Shown: positions 17,722 through 26,553 of the stretch, piece after piece
Numbering within the stretch: the stretch's first letter is position 1
Layout of the letters: each line of letters begins with the position of its first letter
From: Prevotella sp.
GTDB taxonomy: Bacteria; Bacteroidota; Bacteroidia; Bacteroidales; Bacteroidaceae
Reading direction: 5' to 3'
DNA: 64,000 bases
Assembly (NCBI GenBank): GCA_017483185.1
Contig: JAFULM010000032.1
Location: 1 to 64,000 of the forward strand
The notes under the pieces: generated by a model
Told to the model about the DNA's origin: nothing
Seen by the model: only the letters and a program-made list of their open reading frames with translations
The model's database searches: none
Made by a program: the position numbers and the translations under genes

Positions 17722-18638
17722 GCGCTTTCCTGAACAGCCGGACCGGCCTCCTGTAGACATAGAGTGATAGACGGCCTGCTGGGGAAAAAACTGCAGGCCA
17801 AGGGTGCCGCAGCCTCCCACAAGTAGGGTCGCGACCTGTCGCGACCCTACTTGTGGAGTTCTGCAACATTCTCTTTGCGTACTTCCGTATGTGCGTCTGC
17901 GCTCTCTTTGTGTCTCCGCGTCTTTGCGTTGAAAATGTTGAAAATGTTGAAAATGTTGAAAAACCGTTGGAAAACCGTCGAAAAACTGCGGCTTTGTGGT
18001 CGGGAATGTTGAGGATTATTGGAAATAAGTGTATTTTTTGCAATTTTCCTTTGCTTTTTGTTCGCTTTAAATTAAATTTTATTATCTTTGCGGACATTAA
18101 GATTACGTCTGACTACTGATTGAATTACTAACCGATGAGACCATACGACAGACCAGCCATGAGCCGCCATGCGGCCCTCCACCTCATTAATACCATATTG
18201 GGGGGGGTAAAAAAGCACGCCGATGATTATCGTCGCGCCACACGCGTTTTGCGTCCTGTCGTCCGTGTAGTTTCATCCGTTTCGTTTATCATCAATCTTA
18301 TTTGCTCCATCATGACTGCCGCCGCGCGCCGCAGCCATTTGTCATGTCCGAACGTGACGCCGCTATGCGTGGCCTCCCCGTCGGTGAATCCCCTGCCCGC
18401 GACATCCGCATCTGTGATGTTGTCGCCTGTGGCATCCGTTTGTAGGGACATAATCTTGTTTTTGTCCGCATCTGCCGGACATATATTCACGTGGAAAGAT
18501 GGCGCCTGTGCCTATGCCGTGGCGGACAGATCCAAGACGAGTCTGTTGAGCGTAGCGAAAAATTTGTCCCTACCATCGTGTTCCCGCGTGGCTATCTCAA
18601 ATTTTGAAACAAATAAATTAACTAATAACTTAATCAAA
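17722..18638. other. Gene-free stretch with repeats and a promoter
   Basis: It holds a palindrome TAGGGTCGCGACCTGTCGCGACCC-like near 17824, four copies of GAAAATGTT (about 17930-17962), a perfect -7 box TATCTTTG at 18083-18090 and a run of eight G (18200-18207). The open frame from 18135 runs into the secreted protein gene without a stop. It has no signal sequence before MKRNLL and looks repeat-derived (a GGACAAAT-type sequence recurs), so it is treated as a roughly 540-base leader. Confidence 0.6.
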
Positions 18639-20855
18639 ATGAAAAGAAACTTACTTAAAACAGTGCTCGTGGCCGTGGGTTTGGTCGCGGGAATGAGTAG
18701 CGCGTGGGCGCAGGATGGGACCAAGCAATATCAATATGTTGGTGGCGTCGATTTTGAAGACGATTCTTGGTCTGCTGGATGGACTATTGGCGGAAATATT
18801 ACAAATGTTCGTGGAAAAAGAACAAAAACAGATGGTAGTACTTCTCAATTTTTTCATGTCAAATCAGGTTTAGGAAAAGACCGTGATAATACATACAATA
18901 TAAACAATCAAGACTTCTTGACTGCAGAAGATTGGAAACTAGAATTTGATTGGGCTGCATACACTTCTAATAAAAATAATATTGAATTATGCGTTTATGA
19001 TAATAATGAGACCAAAGGAAAACTTTTTTATATTTCAGTTGGTTCTTGGGCTACCACCGCTTCTATTTGTACATCGGATGGAACTGTATTGACTCCGACA
19101 TCAGACCTTGATATAGATCGGCAAAATTCAAGTACGAGAGGTGAAGATATTTCAGTAACTAAGTGGTGGCATTTCGTTCTGACAGGAAACTCTGAGAATG
19201 GCGTTTTGTTGTCAATAATGAATGCTGCTGGAAGTTATATTTTGCAAAATCAGAAGGTTAGTGAATTTTCTAATGCTTCGGGATTTAATCTTCATGTAGC
19301 TAATAATCTCTCACAAATGTCAATAGATGACATTCAATATTTTGTTTACTCAGATACAGAGGTTGTTGCTGCTCCAGAAGCACGTATTTCTGCAATAAAT
19401 GGTGAAAAACGTACTGTTACAATAACTACGGCTAATGCTTCGCATAATATATATTATTATTATGGAGAAGATGCTGATAACCCAATTAAATATGAGGCGC
19501 CGATAGTAGTGGAGACCAGTGCAGAGGTTCATTATTATGCACAATCAGAATCAGGAACAAAATCAGAGGTTAAATCAATATCGGTAACATGTGTTCCTGT
19601 AGTTTTGACTGCTCCTACATATATGCGCACAGATGAAAAAACTTATAAAATTTCGACATCTCAGCCTACTGTTGACGGTTTGGTAGCTTCTCCTACTATT
19701 TACTATGCTGTAGCAGGAGAAGAAGATAAGATTGTCCCTGCGGATGGTGTAATAAATAATATTTCAAGTGATTTTGATATTTGGACTGTTTGTGAAGGAT
19801 ATACTTCTTCAGAAAGAGTGACAGTCGCATACGTTCCTGCATATCAGACGAAGTTGGTGTGGACAATAGACGTTAATTCATATCCGAAAACTAATAATGT
19901 AGATAATATTGCAAATGCAATAGATGAAGCTACGGAAAAAGATTTTAACGGATTGGTTGCTTATAACTTGAAGAATGTTGATTGCCCGAACTTCTATGTG
20001 GAAAATTCTACAGGATGGTTACTCAGAACTCAAACAGCTAATGCTTTCAAAGTACAATATGCAAAAACATCAATTGTAATTGATAATGTAAACACGGATA
20101 ATGTCATATATATAGTTGCTGTTGATGATCAGGGCCGTTATAGAATTGATAATGTTGTTAATGGAACAGTAAAGTATAGTTATAATAACAGCGAGTATTT
20201 TATAGTTCCAAATGAAGATGGCGCAGTTACTATAAAGTTTTCACAAGGTGTATGTTTGAATACTGTTAGTGTAAATACGACAAAAGAAACTGTCACTATC
20301 CCCGGAAACGCTTTCGCTACATACTGCCCCGCATATCCTGTCGAGTTTGCAGCTGATGGCGCTATCGAGGCATACAAGGCATCGGTGGATGAAGCAAAGC
20401 GGGTGGTCAATCTGACAAGAATTTATCAGGTGGCAGCAGGTGAAGGTGTGCTGGTGCATGCGAAGTCAGGTGAGACGGCAACAGAGGAAGTGAACATCAT
20501 CGCTCCTATCGCGAAGGATGCGAGCAACGCATTTGTCGGAACGCTGGAGGGCTTGATCGTAGACGATAGCAACTACGGCACGGTCTACTTCTTAGGAAAT
20601 GGTAGCAAAGGTCTTGGCTTCTATAAGGCTGCAAACGGCGGAACGCTTGCTGCGGGCAAGGCTTATCTGTCGCTTCCTGCCACATCGGAGGCAAAGAGCT
20701 ACAGCATCGCGTTTGGCGGAGACACAACCGGAATCAACGAGGTTGTCGCTACGGCTAAGGCCGACGGCGCATACTACACTCTGAGCGGCGTGCGCGTGGA
20801 GAATCCGACAAAGGGCCTCTACATCCAGAACGGAAAGAAAGTAATAATCAAATAA
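18639..20855 (+). CDS. Secreted protein with Prevotella-type C-terminal domain
   Basis: The start ATG 18639 begins a clear signal peptide (MKRNLLKTVLVAVGLVAGMSSAWAQ) after an A-rich leader; 738 residues. The middle (about 25-540) is beta-rich and AT-rich in DNA, with a possible concanavalin-like N-terminal part and chitobiase-like repeats (ITTANASHNIYYYYG). The last 190 residues return to GC-rich DNA. They end in GVRVENPTKGLYIQNGKKVI, a C-terminus widespread in secreted Prevotella proteins and similar to, but shorter than, type IX sorting domains. Export by the type IX system is an inference. The function of the variable part is not recognised. Confidence 0.7.
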   Translation: MKRNLLKTVLVAVGLVAGMSSAWAQDGTKQYQYVGGVDFEDDSWSAGWTIGGNITNVRGKRTKTDGSTSQFFHVKSGLGKDRDNTYNINNQDFLTAEDWKLEFDWAAYTSNKNNIELCVYDNNETKGKLFYISVGSWATTASICTSDGTVLTPTSDLDIDRQNSSTRGEDISVTKWWHFVLTGNSENGVLLSIMNAAGSYILQNQKVSEFSNASGFNLHVANNLSQMSIDDIQYFVYSDTEVVAAPEARISAINGEKRTVTITTANASHNIYYYYGEDADNPIKYEAPIVVETSAEVHYYAQSESGTKSEVKSISVTCVPVVLTAPTYMRTDEKTYKISTSQPTVDGLVASPTIYYAVAGEEDKIVPADGVINNISSDFDIWTVCEGYTSSERVTVAYVPAYQTKLVWTIDVNSYPKTNNVDNIANAIDEATEKDFNGLVAYNLKNVDCPNFYVENSTGWLLRTQTANAFKVQYAKTSIVIDNVNTDNVIYIVAVDDQGRYRIDNVVNGTVKYSYNNSEYFIVPNEDGAVTIKFSQGVCLNTVSVNTTKETVTIPGNAFATYCPAYPVEFAADGAIEAYKASVDEAKRVVNLTRIYQVAAGEGVLVHAKSGETATEEVNIIAPIAKDASNAFVGTLEGLIVDDSNYGTVYFLGNGSKGLGFYKAANGGTLAAGKAYLSLPATSEAKSYSIAFGGDTTGINEVVATAKADGAYYTLSGVRVENPTKGLYIQNGKKVIIK

Positions 20856-20880
20856 TAATAATAAAAAGACTGAAAACGAA

Positions 20881-21060
20881 ATGAAAAAGGTATATTCAAA
20901 ACCTGCAATAAGTGTATTGGACATAGAGGCGGAAAGCCTGATGGCAGCATCGATAACCGCCAATGGCAACACGGGAAGCGGTGGCATCTATGATGATGAG
21001 GAGCTCAATACGGGTGGATCCAAAGGACACTCTTTCGACCTTTGGGACGACGAAGACTAA
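20881..21060 (+). CDS. Small 59-residue peptide, acidic tail
   Basis: It reads MKKVYSKPAISVLDIE at the start, then ESLMAASITANGNTG, then an acidic end (HSFDLWDDED). Short proteins with this MKKxYxKPxIxVxxIE plan and a Ser/Gly-rich middle are common beside secreted-protein genes in Prevotella. I know of no function. It lies 25 bases after the secreted protein gene and is probably cotranscribed. It has no hydrophobic signal, so a cytoplasmic or leader-type peptide is possible. Confidence 0.6.
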   Translation: MKKVYSKPAISVLDIEAESLMAASITANGNTGSGGIYDDEELNTGGSKGHSFDLWDDED

Positions 21061-21199
21061 TTGTAGTAGTAATATAGTAGAAGTCCGCATCTGTCGCTGA
21101 CATCGTTCGGCCGGCGGATCGCGGCACCAAAAAAAAGACCGGGGTGGCATCGGAAATGGTGCTCGCTCCGGTCTTTCTGGTGTCGGCCGTTGTCGCCGG

Positions 21200-21598
21200 C
21201 TACGATGGAATCTGCATCCGGTGGCGGATGTCTTCAATCCTGTTCAGGCGCTCCGTGCTGTATGTCCGGCTGTGGGTGTCGACGTGGAGATAGATGGCCA
21301 AGGCCCGCTCGAGAAGAACGTTGCGGGATGGGGCTGTCGTGATGGAGGCTTCGGCATAATAGAGGTCGGCGAGCATCTCCATACGGTCGATGCGCTCGTC
21401 CTCGTGGAAACGCTCGAATGACGCCATCACGTCGTCAATGGATGACGTGTGGAAGAATTCGGAGGATCGGCCGATGTAACGGTTGTACATGGCCTGCATC
21501 TCCTCCATCTGTCGGTCATGGTCTTTCTTGTGAAGAAGAAGCTCGAGGGCTTCGGCAAATTCGCGCACCAGGCGCATGAGATAGTCTTGTCGGATCAT
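21200..21598 (-). CDS. Conserved hypothetical protein (MIRQDYLMR type)
   Basis: A 132-residue, largely helical, charged protein beginning MIRQDYLMRLVREFAEAL. Similar short proteins occur across Bacteroidales; a relation to DUF6483 is possible but I am not certain. TPR-like features (ADLYYAEASITTAPSRNVLLERALAIY region) suggest a helical repeat fold. There is no signal peptide. It is a single gene on the minus strand between repeats; the function is not recognised. Confidence 0.6.
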   Translation of the reverse strand: MIRQDYLMRLVREFAEALELLLHKKDHDRQMEEMQAMYNRYIGRSSEFFHTSSIDDVMASFERFHEDERIDRMEMLADLYYAEASITTAPSRNVLLERALAIYLHVDTHSRTYSTERLNRIEDIRHRMQIPS

Positions 21599-21633
21599 CG
21601 TTGATGTTGTTTGTTATTGTTGTTGTCTGTCGT

Positions 21634-21881
21634 GGGTGTATCAAAATTCGGTATCAAAATGCGAACTCATCCGGAAGCCTTTATGTGTGGTAATCTCAGT
21701 CCCCTCCTTCCGAAGGAGGGGTTAGGGGTGGTTCGTCATACTCTGTTATCTAAAATGATGATTTATAGAATGTTATTGTTTAATCACCCCTAACCCCTCC
21801 TTCGGAAGGAGGGGACTACAGCTACCCCACTTAAAGGCTTCCGGATGAATTCACTTTTTGATACAGAATTTTGATACACCC
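21634..21881. repeat. Large nested palindrome, TATCAAAA family
   Basis: The outer ends GGGTGTATCAAAATTC and GAATTTTGATACACCC pair, followed inward by CATCCGGAAGCCTTTA with its complement, then CCCCTCCTTCCGAAGGAGGGG on each side in inverted order (about 21699-21731 and 21786-21818). The arms are near 90 bases and the loop about 55. No transposase is present; it looks like a miniature inverted-repeat or hairpin element. Confidence 0.85.
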
Positions 21882-22051
21882 TACAAAGATACGAAAGTTA
21901 TTAGGATTGGTATGCGGCGGAGTGGTTAAATAAAGTTGGCAGTCATTATTTGAACAAAAGATTTGGCGTTAAGTCGCCCGCGCCGAACCACCCTTTTGTG
22001 GTCGCATGGTGATGATGTCGAAATGGTCAACCTACAAGCGGAATGAACACC

Positions 22052-22289
22052 GGGAGGGCCATTGGGAGGATCACTGGGAGGGCCACTGGGAGGGCCACTG
22101 GGAGAATCATTGGGAGGGCCACTGGGAGAATCATTGGGAGGGCCACTGGGAGGGCAGGCTTCCAGCCTGCCCAAAAAATAATATTGGCAATAATGAACGA
22201 TGAGGATTTGGGCAGGCTGGAAGCCTGCCCTCCCAGTGACCCTCCCAGTGGTCCTCCCAGTGGTCCTCCCAGTGACCCTCCCAGTGGTC
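22052..22289. repeat. 12-bp tandem repeats forming a long inverted repeat
   Basis: About nine copies of GGGAGGGCCACT (variants GGGAGAATCATT) run to a hairpin GGGCAGGCT-TCC-AGCCTGCCC (22152-22172). After 37 bases the hairpin recurs (22210-22230), followed by about five copies of the complementary unit. The arms expand in 12-base steps, and no coding role is apparent. Confidence 0.85.
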
Positions 22290-22504
22290 ATTCTGCTTGC
22301 CGGTTGGCTGTTTCGCACATCAACCGCATCTCTTCCGTCAGCAAGGGAAATGGTACTTTCTCTTAGACTATCACATATTTTTGTTACAAAGTAAAGATGT
22401 TGCAAAAACCGCTGAATAGCTACCTGAAGCGGCGGCCGGTGTTAAAAATACGTAAAAGATGAAATAAAATATGTCGCACGTGTATTTAATAATGAGAAAA
22501 AGCG

Positions 22505-22705
22505 TAATTTTGCAGTCCGATTATTTCGGGGAACTCTTAGAGCCCCTATGGATTGTGGTGTTAATAGTTGTGTCTTTGGCCGGGCACGACGGTTAGTGAA
22601 TCCGCATCCGGACGACAGTCGGCCGGAGAGGGACGACCTTTCGGGCGGAATGTCGTGAGAAAGAATTGAGAATGTTTTTTAGTAGTAAAAATTTAAAAAT
22701 TAGTA
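22505..22705 (+). promoter_or_regulatory. rplM operon promoter and long leader
   Basis: TAATTTTG at 22505-22512 is a perfect -7 box; transcription should begin near 22519. That leaves a leader of about 185 bases before the rplM start, which contains GGGGAACTCTTAGAGCCCC (a stem-loop at about 22529-22547). Ribosomal protein operons are often autoregulated through such leaders, so an L13- or S9-responsive element is plausible but not shown. Confidence 0.55.
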
Positions 22706-23167
22706 ATGAACACTTTAAGTTACAAGACTATTTCCGTTAACAAGGAAACAGCTAAGAAGGAGTGGGTTGTCATTGACGCAAGCGATCAGATTGTGGGTCG
22801 CCTCTGCTCAAAGGTCGCTAAACTGCTCCGCGGAAAGTACAAGCCTACTTTCACTCCCCACGTGGATTGTGGAGACAATGTCATCATCATCAACGCACAG
22901 AAGGTGGTGTTCTCCGGTAAGAAGGAGACAGACAAGGTGTACACCCGCTATACTGGTTATCCCGGTGGTCAGCGTTTCAACACGCCCGCACAGCTCCGTA
23001 CAAAGAAGGACGGCGCAGAGAGAATCATTCGTCATGCCGTTAAAGGTATGCTGCCCAAAGGCCCGCTCGGTCGCAGCCTGATGAACAACCTCTACATCTA
23101 TGAGGGTACAGAGCACAACCACGAGGCACAGCAGCCGAAGTCAATTGATATTAACCAGTATAAATAA
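22706..23167 (+). CDS. rplM: 50S ribosomal protein L13 (uL13)
   Basis: A 153-residue protein, with KEWVVIDASDQIVGRL and HVDCGDNVIIINAQKV matching L13, an early-assembly large-subunit protein, plus the conserved GMLPKGPLGR. It is first in the run rplM-rpsI-rpsB-tsf, the usual order in Bacteroidota, and rpsI follows after 12 bases. Confidence 0.98.
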   Translation: MNTLSYKTISVNKETAKKEWVVIDASDQIVGRLCSKVAKLLRGKYKPTFTPHVDCGDNVIIINAQKVVFSGKKETDKVYTRYTGYPGGQRFNTPAQLRTKKDGAERIIRHAVKGMLPKGPLGRSLMNNLYIYEGTEHNHEAQQPKSIDINQYK

Positions 23168-23179
23168 ACGATAGAAACG

Positions 23180-23566
23180 ATGGAAGTAGTTAATGCAATA
23201 GGTCGCCGTAAGAGTGCCGTGGCACGTGTTTACGTCAGCGAAGGAACAGGCAAGATTACGATAAACAAGAAGGACGTAACGGAATATTTCCCTTCAGCCA
23301 TCCTGCAGTATGTGGTTAAGCAGCCGCTGGAACTGCTCGAGGTTTTGGAGAAGTATGACATCAAGGCCAATCTCGATGGTGGCGGCTTCACAGGACAGAG
23401 CCAGGCTCTGCGTCTGGCCATCGCCCGCGCACTGGTCAAGATCAACGCCGAAGACAAGAAGAACCTGAAGGATCATGGCTTCCTCACACGTGATGCACGT
23501 GCCGTTGAGCGTAAGAAGCCGGGTCAGCCGAAGGCTCGTCGTCGCTTCCAGTTCAGCAAGCGTTAA
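23180..23566 (+). CDS. rpsI: 30S ribosomal protein S9 (uS9)
   Basis: A 128-residue protein, with NAIGRRKSAVARVYV at the start and the C-terminal KKPGQPKARRRFQFSKR tail, whose final lysine-arginine reaches the tRNA in the ribosomal P site. It is cotranscribed with rplM. Confidence 0.98.
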   Translation: MEVVNAIGRRKSAVARVYVSEGTGKITINKKDVTEYFPSAILQYVVKQPLELLEVLEKYDIKANLDGGGFTGQSQALRLAIARALVKINAEDKKNLKDHGFLTRDARAVERKKPGQPKARRRFQFSKR

Positions 23567-23858
23567 TACATTATTATATATATACCATATTATATATATA
23601 GTGTGTATGTATCGCCGTGGACAACACAGGCTGAGACGAAGCACGCATAAGTTTAGTATCTAAACCGCAGGGACCCGGAGAAGAATGGTGGGTGGTGAAT
23701 GAAGAGTGGTGAATGGAGAATAGGCTCCGCCGTTCGTACGACCAGACACAGAGACAACTCGTAACTCAACATTCAATATTCGTAATTCGATTACCGTGTG
23801 GTTGATTCTAAGAAAAGAATAAAAAAGAAAGTAAACAACAACATTAAAGAAAAGAACA
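23567..23858. other. Spacer between rpsI and rpsB
   Basis: The 292 bases contain an AT-rich palindrome (ATATATATACCATATTATATATATA region, 23573-23600) and GGTGAATGAAGAGTGGTGAATG-like repeats related to those at 25820-25918 and inside the GH140 gene. I see no gene and no clear -7 box. Confidence 0.5.
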
Positions 23859-24656
23859 ATGTCAAGAACAAATTTTGATATGTTGCTGCAGGCCGGCTGC
23901 CACTTTGGCCACCTGCGCCGCAAGTGGAACCCCGCAATGGCTCCCTACATCTACACAGAGCGTAACGGAATCCACATCATCGATCTTCATAAGACCGTAG
24001 CCAAGATAGACGAAGCTGCTGAAGCCCTTAAGCAGATAGCAAAGTCAGGAAAGAAAGTCCTGTTCGTCGCTACTAAAAAACAGACAAAGGAAATTGTTGC
24101 CGAGAAGGCTGCAAGCGTAAACATGCCTTACGTTATCGAGCGTTGGCCGGGCGGTATGCTCACCAACTTCCCCACAATCCGCAAGGCAGTGAAGAAAATG
24201 GCGAACATCGACAAGCTCATGGCTGACGGTACATACTCTAACCTCTCAAAGCGCGAGTTGCTTCAGGTGACACGTCAGCGTGCCAAGCTGGAGAAGAACC
24301 TCGGTTCTATCGCTGACCTGACCCGTCTGCCCTCTGCCCTCTTCGTCGTTGACGTAATGAAGGAAGGCATCGCCGTTAAGGAGGCTAACCGTCTGGGTAT
24401 TCCCGTATTCGGTATTGTCGACACCAACTCTGATCCGAAGAACATCGACTTCATCATCCCGGCCAACGATGATGCTAAAGATAGCGTAGAGACAATTCTC
24501 GCTGCTTGCTGCGGTGCTATCGCTGAAGGTCTGGAGGAGCGCAAGGTAGAGAAGGCTGACGAGAACGCCGCTCAGGCTCAGGCTGAAGCCGAGGCCGCTG
24601 AGGCAGGCGAGGAGAAGCCCAAGCGTGCTCGCAGAGCTCGTAAGGACACTGAGTAA
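23859..24656 (+). CDS. rpsB: 30S ribosomal protein S2 (uS2)
   Basis: The 265 residues open with LLQAGCHFGHLRRKWNPAMAPYI, the S2 signature, followed by WPGGMLTNFPTIRKAV and GIPVFGIVDTNSDP. The C-terminal 35 residues are Ala/Glu-rich then basic (AQAQAEAEAAEAGEEKPKRA), a lineage-specific tail. tsf follows after 39 bases. Confidence 0.98.
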   Translation: MSRTNFDMLLQAGCHFGHLRRKWNPAMAPYIYTERNGIHIIDLHKTVAKIDEAAEALKQIAKSGKKVLFVATKKQTKEIVAEKAASVNMPYVIERWPGGMLTNFPTIRKAVKKMANIDKLMADGTYSNLSKRELLQVTRQRAKLEKNLGSIADLTRLPSALFVVDVMKEGIAVKEANRLGIPVFGIVDTNSDPKNIDFIIPANDDAKDSVETILAACCGAIAEGLEERKVEKADENAAQAQAEAEAAEAGEEKPKRARRARKDTE

Positions 24657-24695
24657 AATTATTAATTATTAATTATTAATTTCAAAGATAAGACT

Positions 24696-25694
24696 ATGGC
24701 AGTATCAATGGCTGATATCAAGAAGCTCCGTGCTATGACAGGCGCAGGTCTCGCAGACGTGAAGAACGCCCTGACAGATGCAGATGGAGACTTCGACAAG
24801 GCTAAAGAAATACTTCGTGAGCGTGGACTCGCCATCGCAGCAAAGCGTAGCGACCGCGTCACATCAAACGGTTGCGTACTCGTGAAGGTCGCAGACAACT
24901 TCGGTGCCATCATCGCCTTGAAGTGCGAGACAGACTTCGTTGCCAACGGAGCTGACTTCATCGCCCTCACACAGGCTATCCTGGATGCCGCTGTCGCAAA
25001 CAAGTGTAAGACTGTCGAGGAAGTGAAGGCTCTCACACTCGCTGACGGACAGAACGTGCTGGATGCAGTCGCACAGCGCTCAGGTGTCACCGGCGAGAAG
25101 ATGGAACTGGACGGCTACAGCTATCTCGAGGGTGAGAACATCGAGGCTTATGACCACATGGGCAAGCACACTCTGGCTACTATGGTTCAGACGAACAAGT
25201 CTAACGCTGAGGCCGGTCACAAGGTTGCCATGCAGGTGGCTGCCATGAAGCCGGTTGCACTGGATGAGGCTTCCGTTCCCCAGAATATCATCGACGAGGA
25301 GTATAACGTCGCTGTTCAGAAGACAAAGGAAGAGCAGGTTGAGAAGGCTGTCGTCGCAGCCATCAAGAAGGCCGGCATCAATCCGAACCTCGTTGACTCT
25401 GACGAGCATGTTGAGTCTAACATCAATAAGGGCTGGCTCACACGTGAGGAGGCTGATAAGGCTAAGGAAATCCGTGAGAAGACCGCTGCTGAAAAAGCTG
25501 CCAATCTGCCCGCTCAGATGATAGAGAACATTGCCAAGGGTCGTGTCGCAAAGTTCTTGAAAGAGAACTGCCTCGTTGACCAGGAGTTCCAGTTCAGCGA
25601 CGGTGACAAGATCACTGTTGCTGCATGGCTTAAGCAGCAGGACAGCGAGTTGAAGATTGTAGACTTCAAGCGCTTCACCCTCGTGGCTGAGTAA
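24696..25694 (+). CDS. tsf: Elongation factor Ts
   Basis: The guanine nucleotide exchange factor for EF-Tu. The 332 residues begin MAVSMADIKKLRAMTGAGLADVKNAL (UBA-like N-terminus), then the exchange motif KCETDFVA near residue 77. ATG 24696 is preferred because Bacteroidota homologues share the MAV.MADI opening; ATG 24708 is the alternative. It ends the ribosomal operon before a hairpin at 25744-25790. Confidence 0.98.
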   Translation: MAVSMADIKKLRAMTGAGLADVKNALTDADGDFDKAKEILRERGLAIAAKRSDRVTSNGCVLVKVADNFGAIIALKCETDFVANGADFIALTQAILDAAVANKCKTVEEVKALTLADGQNVLDAVAQRSGVTGEKMELDGYSYLEGENIEAYDHMGKHTLATMVQTNKSNAEAGHKVAMQVAAMKPVALDEASVPQNIIDEEYNVAVQKTKEEQVEKAVVAAIKKAGINPNLVDSDEHVESNINKGWLTREEADKAKEIREKTAAEKAANLPAQMIENIAKGRVAKFLKENCLVDQEFQFSDGDKITVAAWLKQQDSELKIVDFKRFTLVAE

Positions 25695-25743
25695 AAAGGA
25701 GATGTTTATGTCTTCGTTGCTGCGGAGGCATAACCGGATAGAC

Positions 25744-25795
25744 AGAAAAGTCGGGAAGACAGCCGCAGGGCTTCACTTCCTGACTTTTCTATTTC
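25744..25795 (+). terminator. Hairpin terminator after tsf
   Basis: AGAAAAGTCGGGAAG (25744-25758) pairs with CTTCCTGACTTTTCT (25776-25790) with one wobble; TATTTCT follows. It lies 50 bases past the tsf stop and most likely ends the ribosomal operon. Confidence 0.7.
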
Positions 25796-25935
25796 TGGGA
25801 GGGGAGGAATTCTTTGAGGAGGGAGGAGTGTGGAGTGAGGAGTGAGAAATGCTTTTGAGGCGGAAACAAGCGCGGAAGACCATTCCCCCTCCTCCCTCCT
25901 CTCTCCTCCCTCCTCGGAAAAACAAATCACACTAT

Positions 25936-26553
25936 ATGAAGATATTTGCAACAGGAATGAACTATATCCAGCACAATAAAGAGCTGGATGGCGCGTTATA
26001 TAAACCAGAGAGTCCCGTGATTTTCATTAAACCGGACTCCGCACTGTTGAAGGACGGGAAACCGTTCTTTATCCCCGACTGGATGGGACAGATTGACTAC
26101 GAGACAGAACTCGTCGTGCGTATCTGCCGCTTGGGGAAGAGTGTTCCGGAGCGATTTGCCCATCGTTATTATGACGCTGTGACCGTCGGCATTGATTTTA
26201 CGGCTCGCGACTTGCAGAAGAAACTGCGTGAGGCACGTCTGTCGTGGGATCTCTGCAAAGGCTTTGACGGTTCGGCGGTAATCGGCGAATGGATCAGCGT
26301 GGACAAGTTCCGCGACATACAGGCCCTCCATTTCCACCTTGACATCAACGGTCGTACAGTGCAGGAAGGGTGTTCGAGCGACATGCTTTTCCGAGTGGAT
26401 GAGATAATATCTTACGTGAGCCGCTTCTTTACGTTGAAGACGGGCGATCTGCTCTTCACCGGTACGCCGTCAGGTATAGGTCCGGTAGCGATTGACGACC
26501 ATCTGGAAGGATATATCGAGGACAGAAAAGTATTAGAATTCAATTGCAAATGA
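25936..26553 (+). CDS. Fumarylacetoacetate hydrolase family protein
   Basis: A 205-residue single-domain member of the FAH family (metal-dependent hydrolases, decarboxylases or isomerases of acylpyruvate-type compounds). Visible marks are DYETELVVRI (acidic metal ligands), VGIDFTARD, and TGTPSGIGPV near the end. The substrate cannot be inferred; short FAH proteins include acylpyruvases. The start is ATG 25936 after an A-rich leader; the longer in-frame start would read a proline-rich repeat. Its stop overlaps the porU start (ATGA), so the two are translationally coupled. Confidence 0.85.
   Translation: MKIFATGMNYIQHNKELDGALYKPESPVIFIKPDSALLKDGKPFFIPDWMGQIDYETELVVRICRLGKSVPERFAHRYYDAVTVGIDFTARDLQKKLREARLSWDLCKGFDGSAVIGEWISVDKFRDIQALHFHLDINGRTVQEGCSSDMLFRVDEIISYVSRFFTLKTGDLLFTGTPSGIGPVAIDDHLEGYIEDRKVLEFNCK

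Noticed and set aside
18135..18638. In-frame 168-codon extension of the secreted protein
   Set aside because: A clear signal peptide begins at MKRNLL (18639) with an A-rich leader, and the upstream segment looks repeat-derived and contains a poly-G tract.
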